DNA of 53,706 nucleotides, taken from contig CAMVLT010000022.1 in the NCBI GenBank assembly GCA_947168395.1, positions 1 to 53,706 on the forward strand. The letters run 5' to 3'. Made by a program: the position numbers and the translations under genes. The stretch comes from an uncultured Prevotellaceae bacterium. GTDB taxonomy: Bacteria > Bacteroidota > Bacteroidia > Bacteroidales > Bacteroidaceae. How positions within the stretch are numbered: the first letter of the stretch is position 1; every line of letters begins with the position of its first letter. Below, piece after piece: positions 6,329 to 13,811 of this stretch. Under the pieces are notes generated by a model. That model was given only the letters and a program-made list of their open reading frames with translations. It did not search any database and had not been told where the DNA came from.

Positions 6329-8488
6329 ATGAAGGTATATCAAACTAACGAGATTAAGAACATTGCACTGCTTGGCAGTGCGGGTAGCGGCAAGACCACT
6401 CTTGCCGAAGCAATGGTTTACGAGGCTGGCATCATCAAGCGCCGCGGCACCGTAGAAGGTAAGAACACCATGAGCGACTACTTCCCCGTGGAGCAGGAGT
6501 ATGGCTATTCGGTCTTCTCCACAGTCTTCCATGTGGAGTGGAACAACAAGAAGCTCAACATCATCGACTGCCCGGGCAGCGACGACTTCGTGGGTGGTGC
6601 CATTACCGCACTCAACGTCACCGACCAGGCTGTGCTGCTTATCAACGGACAGTATGGTCCCGAGGTGGGCACGATGAATGCTTTCCGCAACACCGAGAAG
6701 CTCAAGAAGCCCGTCATCTTCCTGGTGAACCAGCTTGACCGCGACAACTGCGACTACGATCAGATTCTGTCAAACCTGAAGGACGTTTACGGCCCGAACT
6801 GCGTTCCCGTACAGTATCCTATCGCTACAGGTCCCGGCTTCAATGCCGTCATCGACGTGCTGCTCATGAAGAAGTACTCTTGGAAGCCCGAGGGCGGTGC
6901 TCCCATCATCGAGGAGATTCCAGCCGACCAGCTTGAGAAGGCTAAGGAGATGAAGGCCGCTCTGGTCGAGGCTGCCGCCGCTGGCGACGACACGCTGATG
7001 GAGAAGTTCTTCGAGACCGAGGACCTGACCGAGGACGAGATGCGTGAAGGCATCCGCAAGGGACTGGTCACCCGCAGCATCTTCCCCGTCTTCTGCGTTT
7101 GCGCCGGCAAGGACATGGGTGTACGCCGACTCATGGAGTTCCTGGGCAATGTGGTGCCCTTCGTCAGCGATATGCCTGTGATTAAGAATTCTGCCGGTCA
7201 GGACATTCCTGCCGACTCTAACGCCGCCACGTCGCTCTATTTCTTCAAGACCGGCGTTGAGCCTCACATCGGTGAAGTGAGCTACTTCAAGGTGATGAGC
7301 GGTACGGTGAAGAGTGGCGACGACCTCACCAATGCCGACCGTGGCTCCAAGGAGCGCATCGGTACCCTCTATGCCTGTGCAGGTGCCAACCGTATTCAGG
7401 TTGACCAGCTCTTGGCGGGCGACATCGGCTGCACCGTCAAGCTGAAGGACGTCAAGACGGGCAACACCCTGAACGGCAAGGACTGCGACAACAAGTTCGA
7501 CTTCATCAAGTATCCTAACTCCAAGTTCTCGCGTGCCATCAAGGCCGTCAACGAGGCTGAGACCGAGAAGATGATGGTGGCGCTGGCCAAGATGCGCCAG
7601 GAAGATCCGACGTGGGTGGTTGAGCAGTCGAAGGAACTGCGCCAGATCATCGTCCACGGACAGGGCGAGTTCCACCTGCGCACCCTCAAGTGGCGTATGG
7701 AGAACAACGAGAAGATACAGATAGAATACGTAGAGCCGAAGATTCCGTATCGTGAGACCATCACCAAGATGGCACGTGCCGACTACCGTCACAAGAAGCA
7801 GTCGGGTGGTGCCGGACAGTTCGGCGAGGTACACCTCATCCTGGAGCCTTACACCGAGGGTATGGAAGACCCCGTGAGCTACAAGATCAACGGCCAGGAG
7901 TTCAAGATGAACATCAAGGGCAAGGAAGAAATCGACCTCGAGTGGGGCGGCAAGCTCGTGTTCATCAACTCCGTTGTGGGTGGTGCCATCGACCTGCGCT
8001 TCATGCCCGCTATCCTGAAGGGTGTAATGGAGCGCATGGAGCAAGGCCCGCTGACAGGTTCATACGCCCGCGACGTCCGTGTCATCGTCTACGACGGTAA
8101 GATGCACCCCGTCGACTCCAACGAACTCTCGTTCATGTTGGCTGCCCGTAACGCCTTCTCGGCAGCCTTCAAGGAGGCAGGCCCCAAGGTGCTCGAGCCT
8201 ATCTACGACCTCGAAGTGCTTGTGCCCGCCGACTACATGGGCGACGTGATGTCCGACCTGCAGGGTCGTCGTGCCATCATCATGGGTATGGACTCTGAGG
8301 CTGGCTACCAGAAGCTCAGCGCCAAGATTCCTCTCAAGGAGCTGGCCAGCTACTCAATAGCCCTCAGCTCGCTGACCGGTGGCCGCGCATCGTTCAACAC
8401 CAAGTTCTCAAGCTACGAACTCGTGCCGAACGACATCCAGCAGGCTCTCATCAAGCAGCACGAGGAGGAAATGAAGGAAGAAGACTAA
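6329..8488 (+). CDS. fusA2: EF-G2, elongation factor G paralog lacking the catalytic histidine
   Basis: 719 residues with full EF-G domain order: G domain, domain II, then III-V, with RADYRHKKQSGGAGQFGEV in domain IV. The P-loop is GSAGSGKT (16-23), in place of the usual AHIDAGKT. The G3 motif is DCPGSDDF (80-87), where EF-G has DTPGHVDF, so the GTPase-activating His is Ser84. The G4 motif is NQLD (134-137), not NKxD. From established knowledge, Bacteroides EF-G2 is a paralog lacking GTPase activity, induced under carbon starvation and needed in the gut; this gene fits that type. It stands alone with its own promoter and terminator, away from ribosomal protein genes, and has a strong codon bias. 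Confidence 0.85.
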   Translation: MKVYQTNEIKNIALLGSAGSGKTTLAEAMVYEAGIIKRRGTVEGKNTMSDYFPVEQEYGYSVFSTVFHVEWNNKKLNIIDCPGSDDFVGGAITALNVTDQAVLLINGQYGPEVGTMNAFRNTEKLKKPVIFLVNQLDRDNCDYDQILSNLKDVYGPNCVPVQYPIATGPGFNAVIDVLLMKKYSWKPEGGAPIIEEIPADQLEKAKEMKAALVEAAAAGDDTLMEKFFETEDLTEDEMREGIRKGLVTRSIFPVFCVCAGKDMGVRRLMEFLGNVVPFVSDMPVIKNSAGQDIPADSNAATSLYFFKTGVEPHIGEVSYFKVMSGTVKSGDDLTNADRGSKERIGTLYACAGANRIQVDQLLAGDIGCTVKLKDVKTGNTLNGKDCDNKFDFIKYPNSKFSRAIKAVNEAETEKMMVALAKMRQEDPTWVVEQSKELRQIIVHGQGEFHLRTLKWRMENNEKIQIEYVEPKIPYRETITKMARADYRHKKQSGGAGQFGEVHLILEPYTEGMEDPVSYKINGQEFKMNIKGKEEIDLEWGGKLVFINSVVGGAIDLRFMPAILKGVMERMEQGPLTGSYARDVRVIVYDGKMHPVDSNELSFMLAARNAFSAAFKEAGPKVLEPIYDLEVLVPADYMGDVMSDLQGRRAIIMGMDSEAGYQKLSAKIPLKELASYSIALSSLTGGRASFNTKFSSYELVPNDIQQALIKQHEEEMKEED

Positions 8489-8512
8489 GCCTGTCCTTAG
8501 TTTACAAATATT

Positions 8513-8550
8513 CGGAGGGTACATCTACACGTGTACTCTCCGTTTGTTTT
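8513..8550 (+). terminator. Rho-independent terminator after EF-G2
   Basis: An 11-bp stem (CGGAGGGTACA with TGTACTCTCCG, one G-U pair) is followed by TTTGTTTT. Confidence 0.8.
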
Positions 8551-8681
8551 ATAATCTAACACAATTCTCTGACGTATATTATTTGTGCACGATTTTTGTA
8601 GATGTTTGTTCTTATAGTTTCCCCCCACTAAACTCAGATGAAGTACTGCTGTCATTGAAGGAAAACCCGCAGCAAAGTTTT

Positions 8682-8825
8682 AAATTCTCTCGAGAATTTG
8701 AGAGTTTACCCTACCCTAAGCTGAAGTTTCCTTACGGTAAACCCATAAATTCTCTCGAGAATTTTGAAGTTTGCCGCTAACTATCATCTACTGAGCGACT
8801 TGCAGCAAGTGAGTTTACCCTACCC
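8682..8825. repeat. Family C repeat element (CTCGAG palindromes and GTTTACC motifs)
   Basis: Noncoding DNA between EF-G2 and the LRR gene. AAATTCTCTCGAGAATTT occurs at 8682-8699 and again, same orientation, at 8747-8765. GTTTACCCTACCC occurs at 8704-8716 and 8813-8825. Between them lies a GTTTCC-TTACGG-TAAACCC block (8726-8744). The same building blocks occur at 42.2-42.4 kb. The 78-codon open frame across it is probably not a gene. The remaining spacer (8551-8681, 8826-8940) shows nothing I recognise. Confidence 0.7.
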
Positions 8826-8940
8826 AAACACCACGCCGTATCACCGTTTCATTTGCTTTTCTTTTCGTCTCATAATGCAGTAACAGATAAAAAACCATAA
8901 AATATATACAATATGTATGCGGGCGTGTAAATATTTTTAT

Positions 8941-8948
8941 TACCTTTG
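8941..8948 (+). promoter_or_regulatory. -7 box for the LRR surface protein gene
   Basis: TACCTTTG, with A/T-rich DNA upstream but no clear -33 TTG. The implied leader is about 125 nt, unusually long for this window. Confidence 0.5.
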
Positions 8949-9080
8949 CACCCGATATGTGTTGATAAGACCTAACCGAGAGAGTGCCTAAACACACTTT
9001 TCCCGATGTCGGCAAACGGCCGACGACTCATGATAAACGGATAAACAATAACAAAATTACAATCATAAAATTAAGTAAAC

Positions 9081-12000
9081 ATGAAAAAGTTTTCTTTACT
9101 ACTATGTTTGTGTCTAACGGTATTGATGGTGCCGCAAAATGCATTGGCTACACACTCTATAGCATGGGATGCCACTAACAAGGTTCTCACCATTACAACA
9201 GAAGGGGCAGGCGAGCTAACCAGGTCTGAATTCGCATCTAATTCTTATTATGATGCTACGAAGATTGTTCTCAAAGGTTATTTTAATTCTGCTGACCTTG
9301 AGGCGATTAAATCTATATCAAGTGGTGAAAATGCAGGCTTTAATGCTGTAAAGGAGGTTGACATGAGTGAGGCACATTTTGTTAAAGAAGCCAGCCAATC
9401 AAATGCTTATCAATTGTTTTCTACATCTTCCGCAGCTGCAAATTATTCAGGAGCGCAAGAAGGTGCCCAGGCAATAATAGGAGGTACTCTATATAAGAGG
9501 GTTAAAGCTATTGAGTGGGTTCAAAAGAATCCTGGAGCCGACGATTTTCCCACTGAAGCTACCTCGGTAACTACATACGCTTCGTTGCCTGATGCAAGAA
9601 CGAAGTCGCTTGGTGAATATGGTAAGGTAGAGAATGGATATAAGTACTTGCAAATGCAAATTACTTCCCAAAGTTGGACAGAACCGTCATCAGTCCCATC
9701 CTCTTATACGGATGTGACTTGGTTGGAATGTGATAAGGAAAGTCATTTGAGCGAGTATTCAAATGGCCAAAGCGTCAGATATAAGCGTTATTATAAGAAA
9801 ATAGACTCTCGTGCTTGGGTACAGGTATGGTCAGAACCTGCCTCTGGTAGTACGGTCTTAAATGGTAATTGGTACGGAACTGGTCATGTGGATGCCAATA
9901 TCAATGATCTAAAAGTTAACGAGGGAGCTAATGACTCTTATATCTGGTTTTATGTCTATTATAAAAAAGTTAATAATGAATGGGTGAGGCAAACTCAATA
10001 TGATAATTATAATTCAAATACAGACCCGCGTACGCCACCATCTATTTCTGATTTGATAGAGGTTGATCAAGTATGGGATAATACCACTCTTAATAATAAT
10101 TTGGGTCATTATTCTGATAATGCAATAATCAGACTGAAATGGTATTATCATAAAACAGGTTCAGTTAGTTGGGTTATTCAGAATAATCCATGTCCTTCTC
10201 CGTCAAATCTCAGTAGTGCTCCAGCAATTTACGATGGCGCAGCTGTTGGAGCAGACGAGAATGATTTGTTAGCAGGTGTAGGTGAAACGAATGCCTATAT
10301 TTGGTTTTATGAGTATCTTACAAAGACTGATAGCAGAACATGGAATGAACTTGGAAGTCCTGAAGGGTGTGTCGATGCTGTTTTTGACTATGCTTACCGA
10401 AACAATCCAGACAATAAGGCCGGCTATGCGAATGGTGATAAGGTGAAGGTTCATGATTATAATTACTATAAGGTAGAAGAAACTAATAATACTGAGTGGG
10501 TAGTGACCAGTTATTCCGAGGGTGCTACATATAATTTAATTCAAATAAAGGAGTCCGGGGGGTCACTTGAAAATTGGGGGACTATTGGTGATTATGCCAT
10601 CATAGGTGGTAATAAGTCCACATATAATGGTTCTTCTTGGGGTGTTTATAATCAGGATTATGGGGTTTCTGATTACAGCGATATGTCATTTAAATGGTGG
10701 CCAAATGTCGAGACAGCAATCACATCGAAATATGCTGACGCTACGATATCCAATGATATTTTCCAAGGGTGTAATAATTTAAAAAAAGTTGATTATCTTA
10801 GTGGTGTTGTCAAGGGTCTTAATGACCGCACCGTTGATGCCCCTGCTCTTGAAATGTATATTGGTAAAGATGTAACAGAAATAGCCCCAGCAGCATTTAA
10901 TCAAAACCGTGCTTTGAAGAAGGTCACATTTGACAAGGATTATTCGAAGTTAACTCAAGCGGAATTGGTTAACTACCCGAAACCGTTGACCATTGGTAAT
11001 AATGCTTTCAATGATTGTAATTATCTTGAAGAGATAGAAATACCCAATAGAACGATTAGCATTGGAAATAATGCGTTTAGTAAAGTCGGAACTTTTGGAG
11101 TTGATGTAAATAATGCAAACGATGAAGCCCACAGTGGCAAGGAGTTTAAGTTGTCTTTTGAAAGGAGACAGTCCGATGATGGCAGAGAAGGTGGTATAGA
11201 TTGCGATTTCCCATTGACCATAGGTGAAAGTGCATTCCAAGATTGTTTCTTCTTAAGGCACTTGTCATTGCCCATTCGTCTGGAAAGTTTAGGTAATAAT
11301 GCCTTTAAGAATACGAAAAACTTGGAGAATCTTGAGATGAGAGAGAAATCAAATGCTCACTATGTGCCGTCTACAGGTCATCATCTTTTGGAAACAATTC
11401 CCAATGGGGCGTTTAGTGGGTCACATGTCAAGGAGGTGACAATTCCTTCGACAGTGACACTCATTGAGGATAATGCTTTCGGAGAGACCAATTATCTTGA
11501 AAAGGTCGTATTCCAAACGCAAAAGGATCAAAACGGCATTCAATTAGCTGAGCAAAAACCATTGGTAATAAAGAGTGGCGCTTTTGCTTATGGTAATGAG
11601 CAAATCATTCCGAACCTCGATGTCTATGTAAATATTGACCCGAATGTACGTAAACTTGTCTGCGAATATAATGCCTTTAACTTTACACAAATGGAAGGAC
11701 AGACAGATGAAAACAATGAACACAGAGGCACCTTGCATTTCGATGAGGCTTATTGGGACTATTATCAAGGTAACTGGAAGCGAGGTCTGACCTTTAGCCA
11801 GTCAAATTTGAATGCATTTAAGGATGGTTATACAGTCGCGGAAAAGGGGTATATGGGCTTGGCTAACGAATCCGTTAGGGCGGATGACCAAAACTTCGCA
11901 GATGGAGCTGTTAATGGTAAATACACTGATGGACTTGAATCTGGTCAGCTATATACACCGGGCAATGGTTGGCAGATGTTTGTCGCAACCTCAACTAACG

Positions 12001-12854
12001 TTGATATTATGGTTAAGTCAGGAGATTTCCTCAGGACATACAGTACAACGAAGAATTATGATATTCCCCAAGCTGTAATTGGCTTCAGTTCTACTCCATC
12101 AAATATTGTTGATGTTTACCGTGTGACAGCATTTAGCGATGGTTGGACAGGTTCGAAAGATGATATTAAAAATATTAACAATAGAGAATATGCCAATAAC
12201 AAGAGTCGTATAGCTACAGCCGAGAAATTAGATTATATTCCCAAAAACACTGGACTTATTATGAAGGGTAATGTTCCTGCTGGTTCTGGCTATGTAACGT
12301 ATCTTTCTGAGCATAATTTTGGAGAAAATCCAGAATGGGATACATATCCTTGGAATAGTTCCGGCAATAAGGTTAATTTCCTTATGCCCACTTGTGTTGA
12401 TGAAGATAATATTATAGTTGAGGAAAATGGAATGCCATTAGTAGTGCTCAATCCCACTCAGCCTTATCCAATGTCGGGAAACAATGCTAATCGTATTTTT
12501 GGATTCCGTTCTACTTATGTTGAATTCTATCGTAGTATTCCTGGTGTAAAGATGGCTCGTGACAGAGCATATCTGAAGTTGCCGACGGATGTGTTCCATT
12601 GGTCTAATGAAGAGTATGCAGACGGAGGACACGGTCAGACAGTCTCAGGGTTGGAAGATTCAGCTGTCCCTTCACGAATTACCCTTATGTTCGATGTATC
12701 AGATGACGCAGAGTTGACAATCATAGAAAAGCCTGTGATGCCAAAAGCAACTGATGCCGATGACAGTTTCTATACGCTTCAAGGGTTGAAACTCTCCCGT
12801 CCACAGGGCAAGGGCCTGTATATTTATAAAGGTAAGAAAATATACGTAAAATAA
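9081..12854 (+). CDS. Secreted BspA-like leucine-rich repeat protein with W-centred repeats
   Basis: 1257 residues. Signal peptide is MKKFSLLLCLCLTVLMVPQN plus ALA. Residues about 140-480 hold seven divergent copies of a unit of 47-63 residues around a Trp (W146, 199, 246, 301, 364, 421, 473), often with IWFY and YYKK nearby. Residues about 550-930 carry BspA-type LRR_5 repeats (IGNNAF, SLGNNAF, IEDNAF with LEKV). The tail FYTLQGLKLSRPQGKGLYIY then KGKKIYVK resembles the end of Bacteroidales surface proteins and may be a sorting signal. The gene is visibly more AT-rich than its neighbours, hinting at transfer. Likely cell-surface or secreted adhesion protein; ligand unknown. The 59-residue gene follows 20 bp downstream. 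Confidence 0.75.
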   Translation: MKKFSLLLCLCLTVLMVPQNALATHSIAWDATNKVLTITTEGAGELTRSEFASNSYYDATKIVLKGYFNSADLEAIKSISSGENAGFNAVKEVDMSEAHFVKEASQSNAYQLFSTSSAAANYSGAQEGAQAIIGGTLYKRVKAIEWVQKNPGADDFPTEATSVTTYASLPDARTKSLGEYGKVENGYKYLQMQITSQSWTEPSSVPSSYTDVTWLECDKESHLSEYSNGQSVRYKRYYKKIDSRAWVQVWSEPASGSTVLNGNWYGTGHVDANINDLKVNEGANDSYIWFYVYYKKVNNEWVRQTQYDNYNSNTDPRTPPSISDLIEVDQVWDNTTLNNNLGHYSDNAIIRLKWYYHKTGSVSWVIQNNPCPSPSNLSSAPAIYDGAAVGADENDLLAGVGETNAYIWFYEYLTKTDSRTWNELGSPEGCVDAVFDYAYRNNPDNKAGYANGDKVKVHDYNYYKVEETNNTEWVVTSYSEGATYNLIQIKESGGSLENWGTIGDYAIIGGNKSTYNGSSWGVYNQDYGVSDYSDMSFKWWPNVETAITSKYADATISNDIFQGCNNLKKVDYLSGVVKGLNDRTVDAPALEMYIGKDVTEIAPAAFNQNRALKKVTFDKDYSKLTQAELVNYPKPLTIGNNAFNDCNYLEEIEIPNRTISIGNNAFSKVGTFGVDVNNANDEAHSGKEFKLSFERRQSDDGREGGIDCDFPLTIGESAFQDCFFLRHLSLPIRLESLGNNAFKNTKNLENLEMREKSNAHYVPSTGHHLLETIPNGAFSGSHVKEVTIPSTVTLIEDNAFGETNYLEKVVFQTQKDQNGIQLAEQKPLVIKSGAFAYGNEQIIPNLDVYVNIDPNVRKLVCEYNAFNFTQMEGQTDENNEHRGTLHFDEAYWDYYQGNWKRGLTFSQSNLNAFKDGYTVAEKGYMGLANESVRADDQNFADGAVNGKYTDGLESGQLYTPGNGWQMFVATSTNVDIMVKSGDFLRTYSTTKNYDIPQAVIGFSSTPSNIVDVYRVTAFSDGWTGSKDDIKNINNREYANNKSRIATAEKLDYIPKNTGLIMKGNVPAGSGYVTYLSEHNFGENPEWDTYPWNSSGNKVNFLMPTCVDEDNIIVEENGMPLVVLNPTQPYPMSGNNANRIFGFRSTYVEFYRSIPGVKMARDRAYLKLPTDVFHWSNEEYADGGHGQTVSGLEDSAVPSRITLMFDVSDDAELTIIEKPVMPKATDADDSFYTLQGLKLSRPQGKGLYIYKGKKIYVK
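9500..10530 (+). repeat. Seven W-centred protein repeats in the LRR gene
   Basis: Encoded units share an acidic/Ser-rich loop, then WFY-like and YYKK-like strands, then a conserved Trp. Trp spacing is 53, 47, 55, 63, 57 and 52 residues. The repeats have diverged strongly at the DNA level. Confidence 0.6.
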
Positions 12855-12874
12855 TCAGAAAGGAGAATAAGAAG

Positions 12875-13054
12875 ATGAAAAAGATATATTGTCGTCCACA
12901 AATAAAGATATGTCTACCTATGCCAGAACTATTGTTTACGACAGACACAACTGGTGATAGACAAAGAGGATTTAACTTTGATTCCCGTCGTAATTCCTAT
13001 TTCGACGATGATGAGGAGGAGGAAATCACCCAAAGGGTGTGGTTTAGTGACTAA
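12875..13054 (+). CDS. Small 59-residue protein downstream of the LRR gene
   Basis: Begins MKKIYCRPQIKICLPMPELL, is rich in Arg/Asn/Asp in the middle, has the acidic run DDDEEEE and ends ITQRVWFSD. A purine-rich AGAAAGGAG lies 9 bp before the ATG, one of the few Shine-Dalgarno-like sites here. It begins 20 bp after the LRR protein stop and precedes a hairpin, so it looks like the last gene of a two-gene unit. There is no recognisable signal peptide or domain. I recall similar short proteins (basic/hydrophobic start, acidic tail ending in Trp) near secreted proteins of Prevotella and Bacteroides, function unknown. Confidence 0.6.
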   Translation: MKKIYCRPQIKICLPMPELLFTTDTTGDRQRGFNFDSRRNSYFDDDEEEEITQRVWFSD

Positions 13055-13084
13055 TCGCAATTACTTTGATATTGTGATATGATT

Positions 13085-13127
13085 AGCAAGAGGCGGGAAC
13101 ACTCATAGCCAGTGTTTCCGCCTTGCT
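13085..13127 (+). terminator. Hairpin after the small gene
   Basis: A long stem (AGCAAGAGGCGGGAACACT with AGTGTTTCCGCCTTGCT, one bulge) with only a weak T-rich tail. Possible terminator or mRNA end. Confidence 0.55.
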
Positions 13128-13200
13128 GCGTTATGTTCTACCGTGTCAGTAATACATCTATCCGTCTAACCGTCAAAAAGTCTAACCGTTTTACCAAAAA

Positions 13201-13253
13201 ACAAATAGTTGAAGAATTATTTGGAGATAAAGAAATAAGTTGCTAAATTTGCA
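13201..13253 (+). repeat. Promoter-bearing direct repeat, copy 1
   Basis: 53 bp nearly identical to 13712-13764, differing at a handful of positions. It contains a full TTTG-20-TAnnTTTG promoter in each copy. Confidence 0.85.
13220..13251 (+). promoter_or_regulatory. Promoter for the small nuclease-tail gene
   Basis: TTTG at 13220-13223 and TAAATTTG at 13244-13251, spacer 20 bp. Confidence 0.7.
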
Positions 13254-13276
13254 GCATAATTCAAAATACTGATGAT

Positions 13277-13540
13277 ATGGCAGACGATAGAAAAGAGAGA
13301 TGCATCAATCCGTATACCGTTGCCAAATTTTCTGACGCTGAACGTCGGCAATATGAAACCAGTTTAAAAGAATACTGGGACTATACAAGCACATTGGAAA
13401 CGGCAGAAAGAAAAGGTGAGAAAAAGGGAATGTTGAAAGAGAAAATTGAGACAGCCTGCAAAATGAAAGCAGATGGCTTTGTCGTGGACTTAATTGCGAA
13501 ATATACAGGATTAAGTACAGAAGAAATACTGGCGTTATAG
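13277..13540 (+). CDS. C-terminal remnant of an Rpn/PD-(D/E)XK nuclease-family transposase
   Basis: 87 residues. The sequence NPYTVAKFSDAERRQYETSL, then KEYWDYTSTL, then a Lys/Glu/Gly-rich linker and AKYTGLSTEEILAL, matches the C-terminal end of Bacteroidetes Rpn-family proteins (usually about 300 residues). The N-terminal nuclease domain is absent, so no catalytic activity is expected. It nevertheless has a good promoter and its own ATG. Either a truncated remnant placed under a duplicated promoter, or a small domesticated protein. A second, more decayed tail lies at 17758-17892. Confidence 0.6.
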   Translation: MADDRKERCINPYTVAKFSDAERRQYETSLKEYWDYTSTLETAERKGEKKGMLKEKIETACKMKADGFVVDLIAKYTGLSTEEILAL

Positions 13541-13711
13541 AATGGGATTAGATGGTTTGACGGTTGAACGAGCTGGGGTTTAGATAGGGTAAACTGGAGG
13601 TTTCCGTAACTAAACCTGGAGTTTACTTACGGCAATCTACCTGAGTCTATTTTGATTCTGAAATGGGGGGATTTTGTCCTGGTGTGGGGCTGGATGAACG
13701 AGAAAAAACAA
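13541..13711. other. Spacer with traces of repeat families B and C
   Basis: Contains heptamer-like TTTGACGGTTGAACG near 13558 and a GGGTAAAC / GTTTACTTACGG block (about 13580-13640) resembling family C. No gene seen. Confidence 0.35.
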
Positions 13712-13764
13712 ACAAATAGTTGGAGATTTATTTGGAGATAAAGAAATAAGTTGCTATCTTTGCA
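13712..13764 (+). repeat. Promoter-bearing direct repeat, copy 2
   Basis: Second copy of the 53-bp promoter segment at 13201-13253; it drives the C10 protease gene. Confidence 0.85.
13731..13762 (+). promoter_or_regulatory. Promoter for the C10 protease gene
   Basis: TTTG at 13731-13734 and TATCTTTG at 13755-13762, spacer 20 bp; leader about 40 nt. Confidence 0.75.
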
Positions 13765-13811
13765 ACGGCTATGACAGCATATTCATGTGTACGTAAATAA
13801 TTCAATCAACT

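Noticed and set aside
6770..8044. Long antisense frame of 424 codons opposite EF-G2
   Set aside because: Shadow of the strong codon bias of the real gene; no domain, no promoter.
8544..8780. 78-codon frame after EF-G2
   Set aside because: Starts within the terminator and runs through family C repeats; translated repeat DNA.
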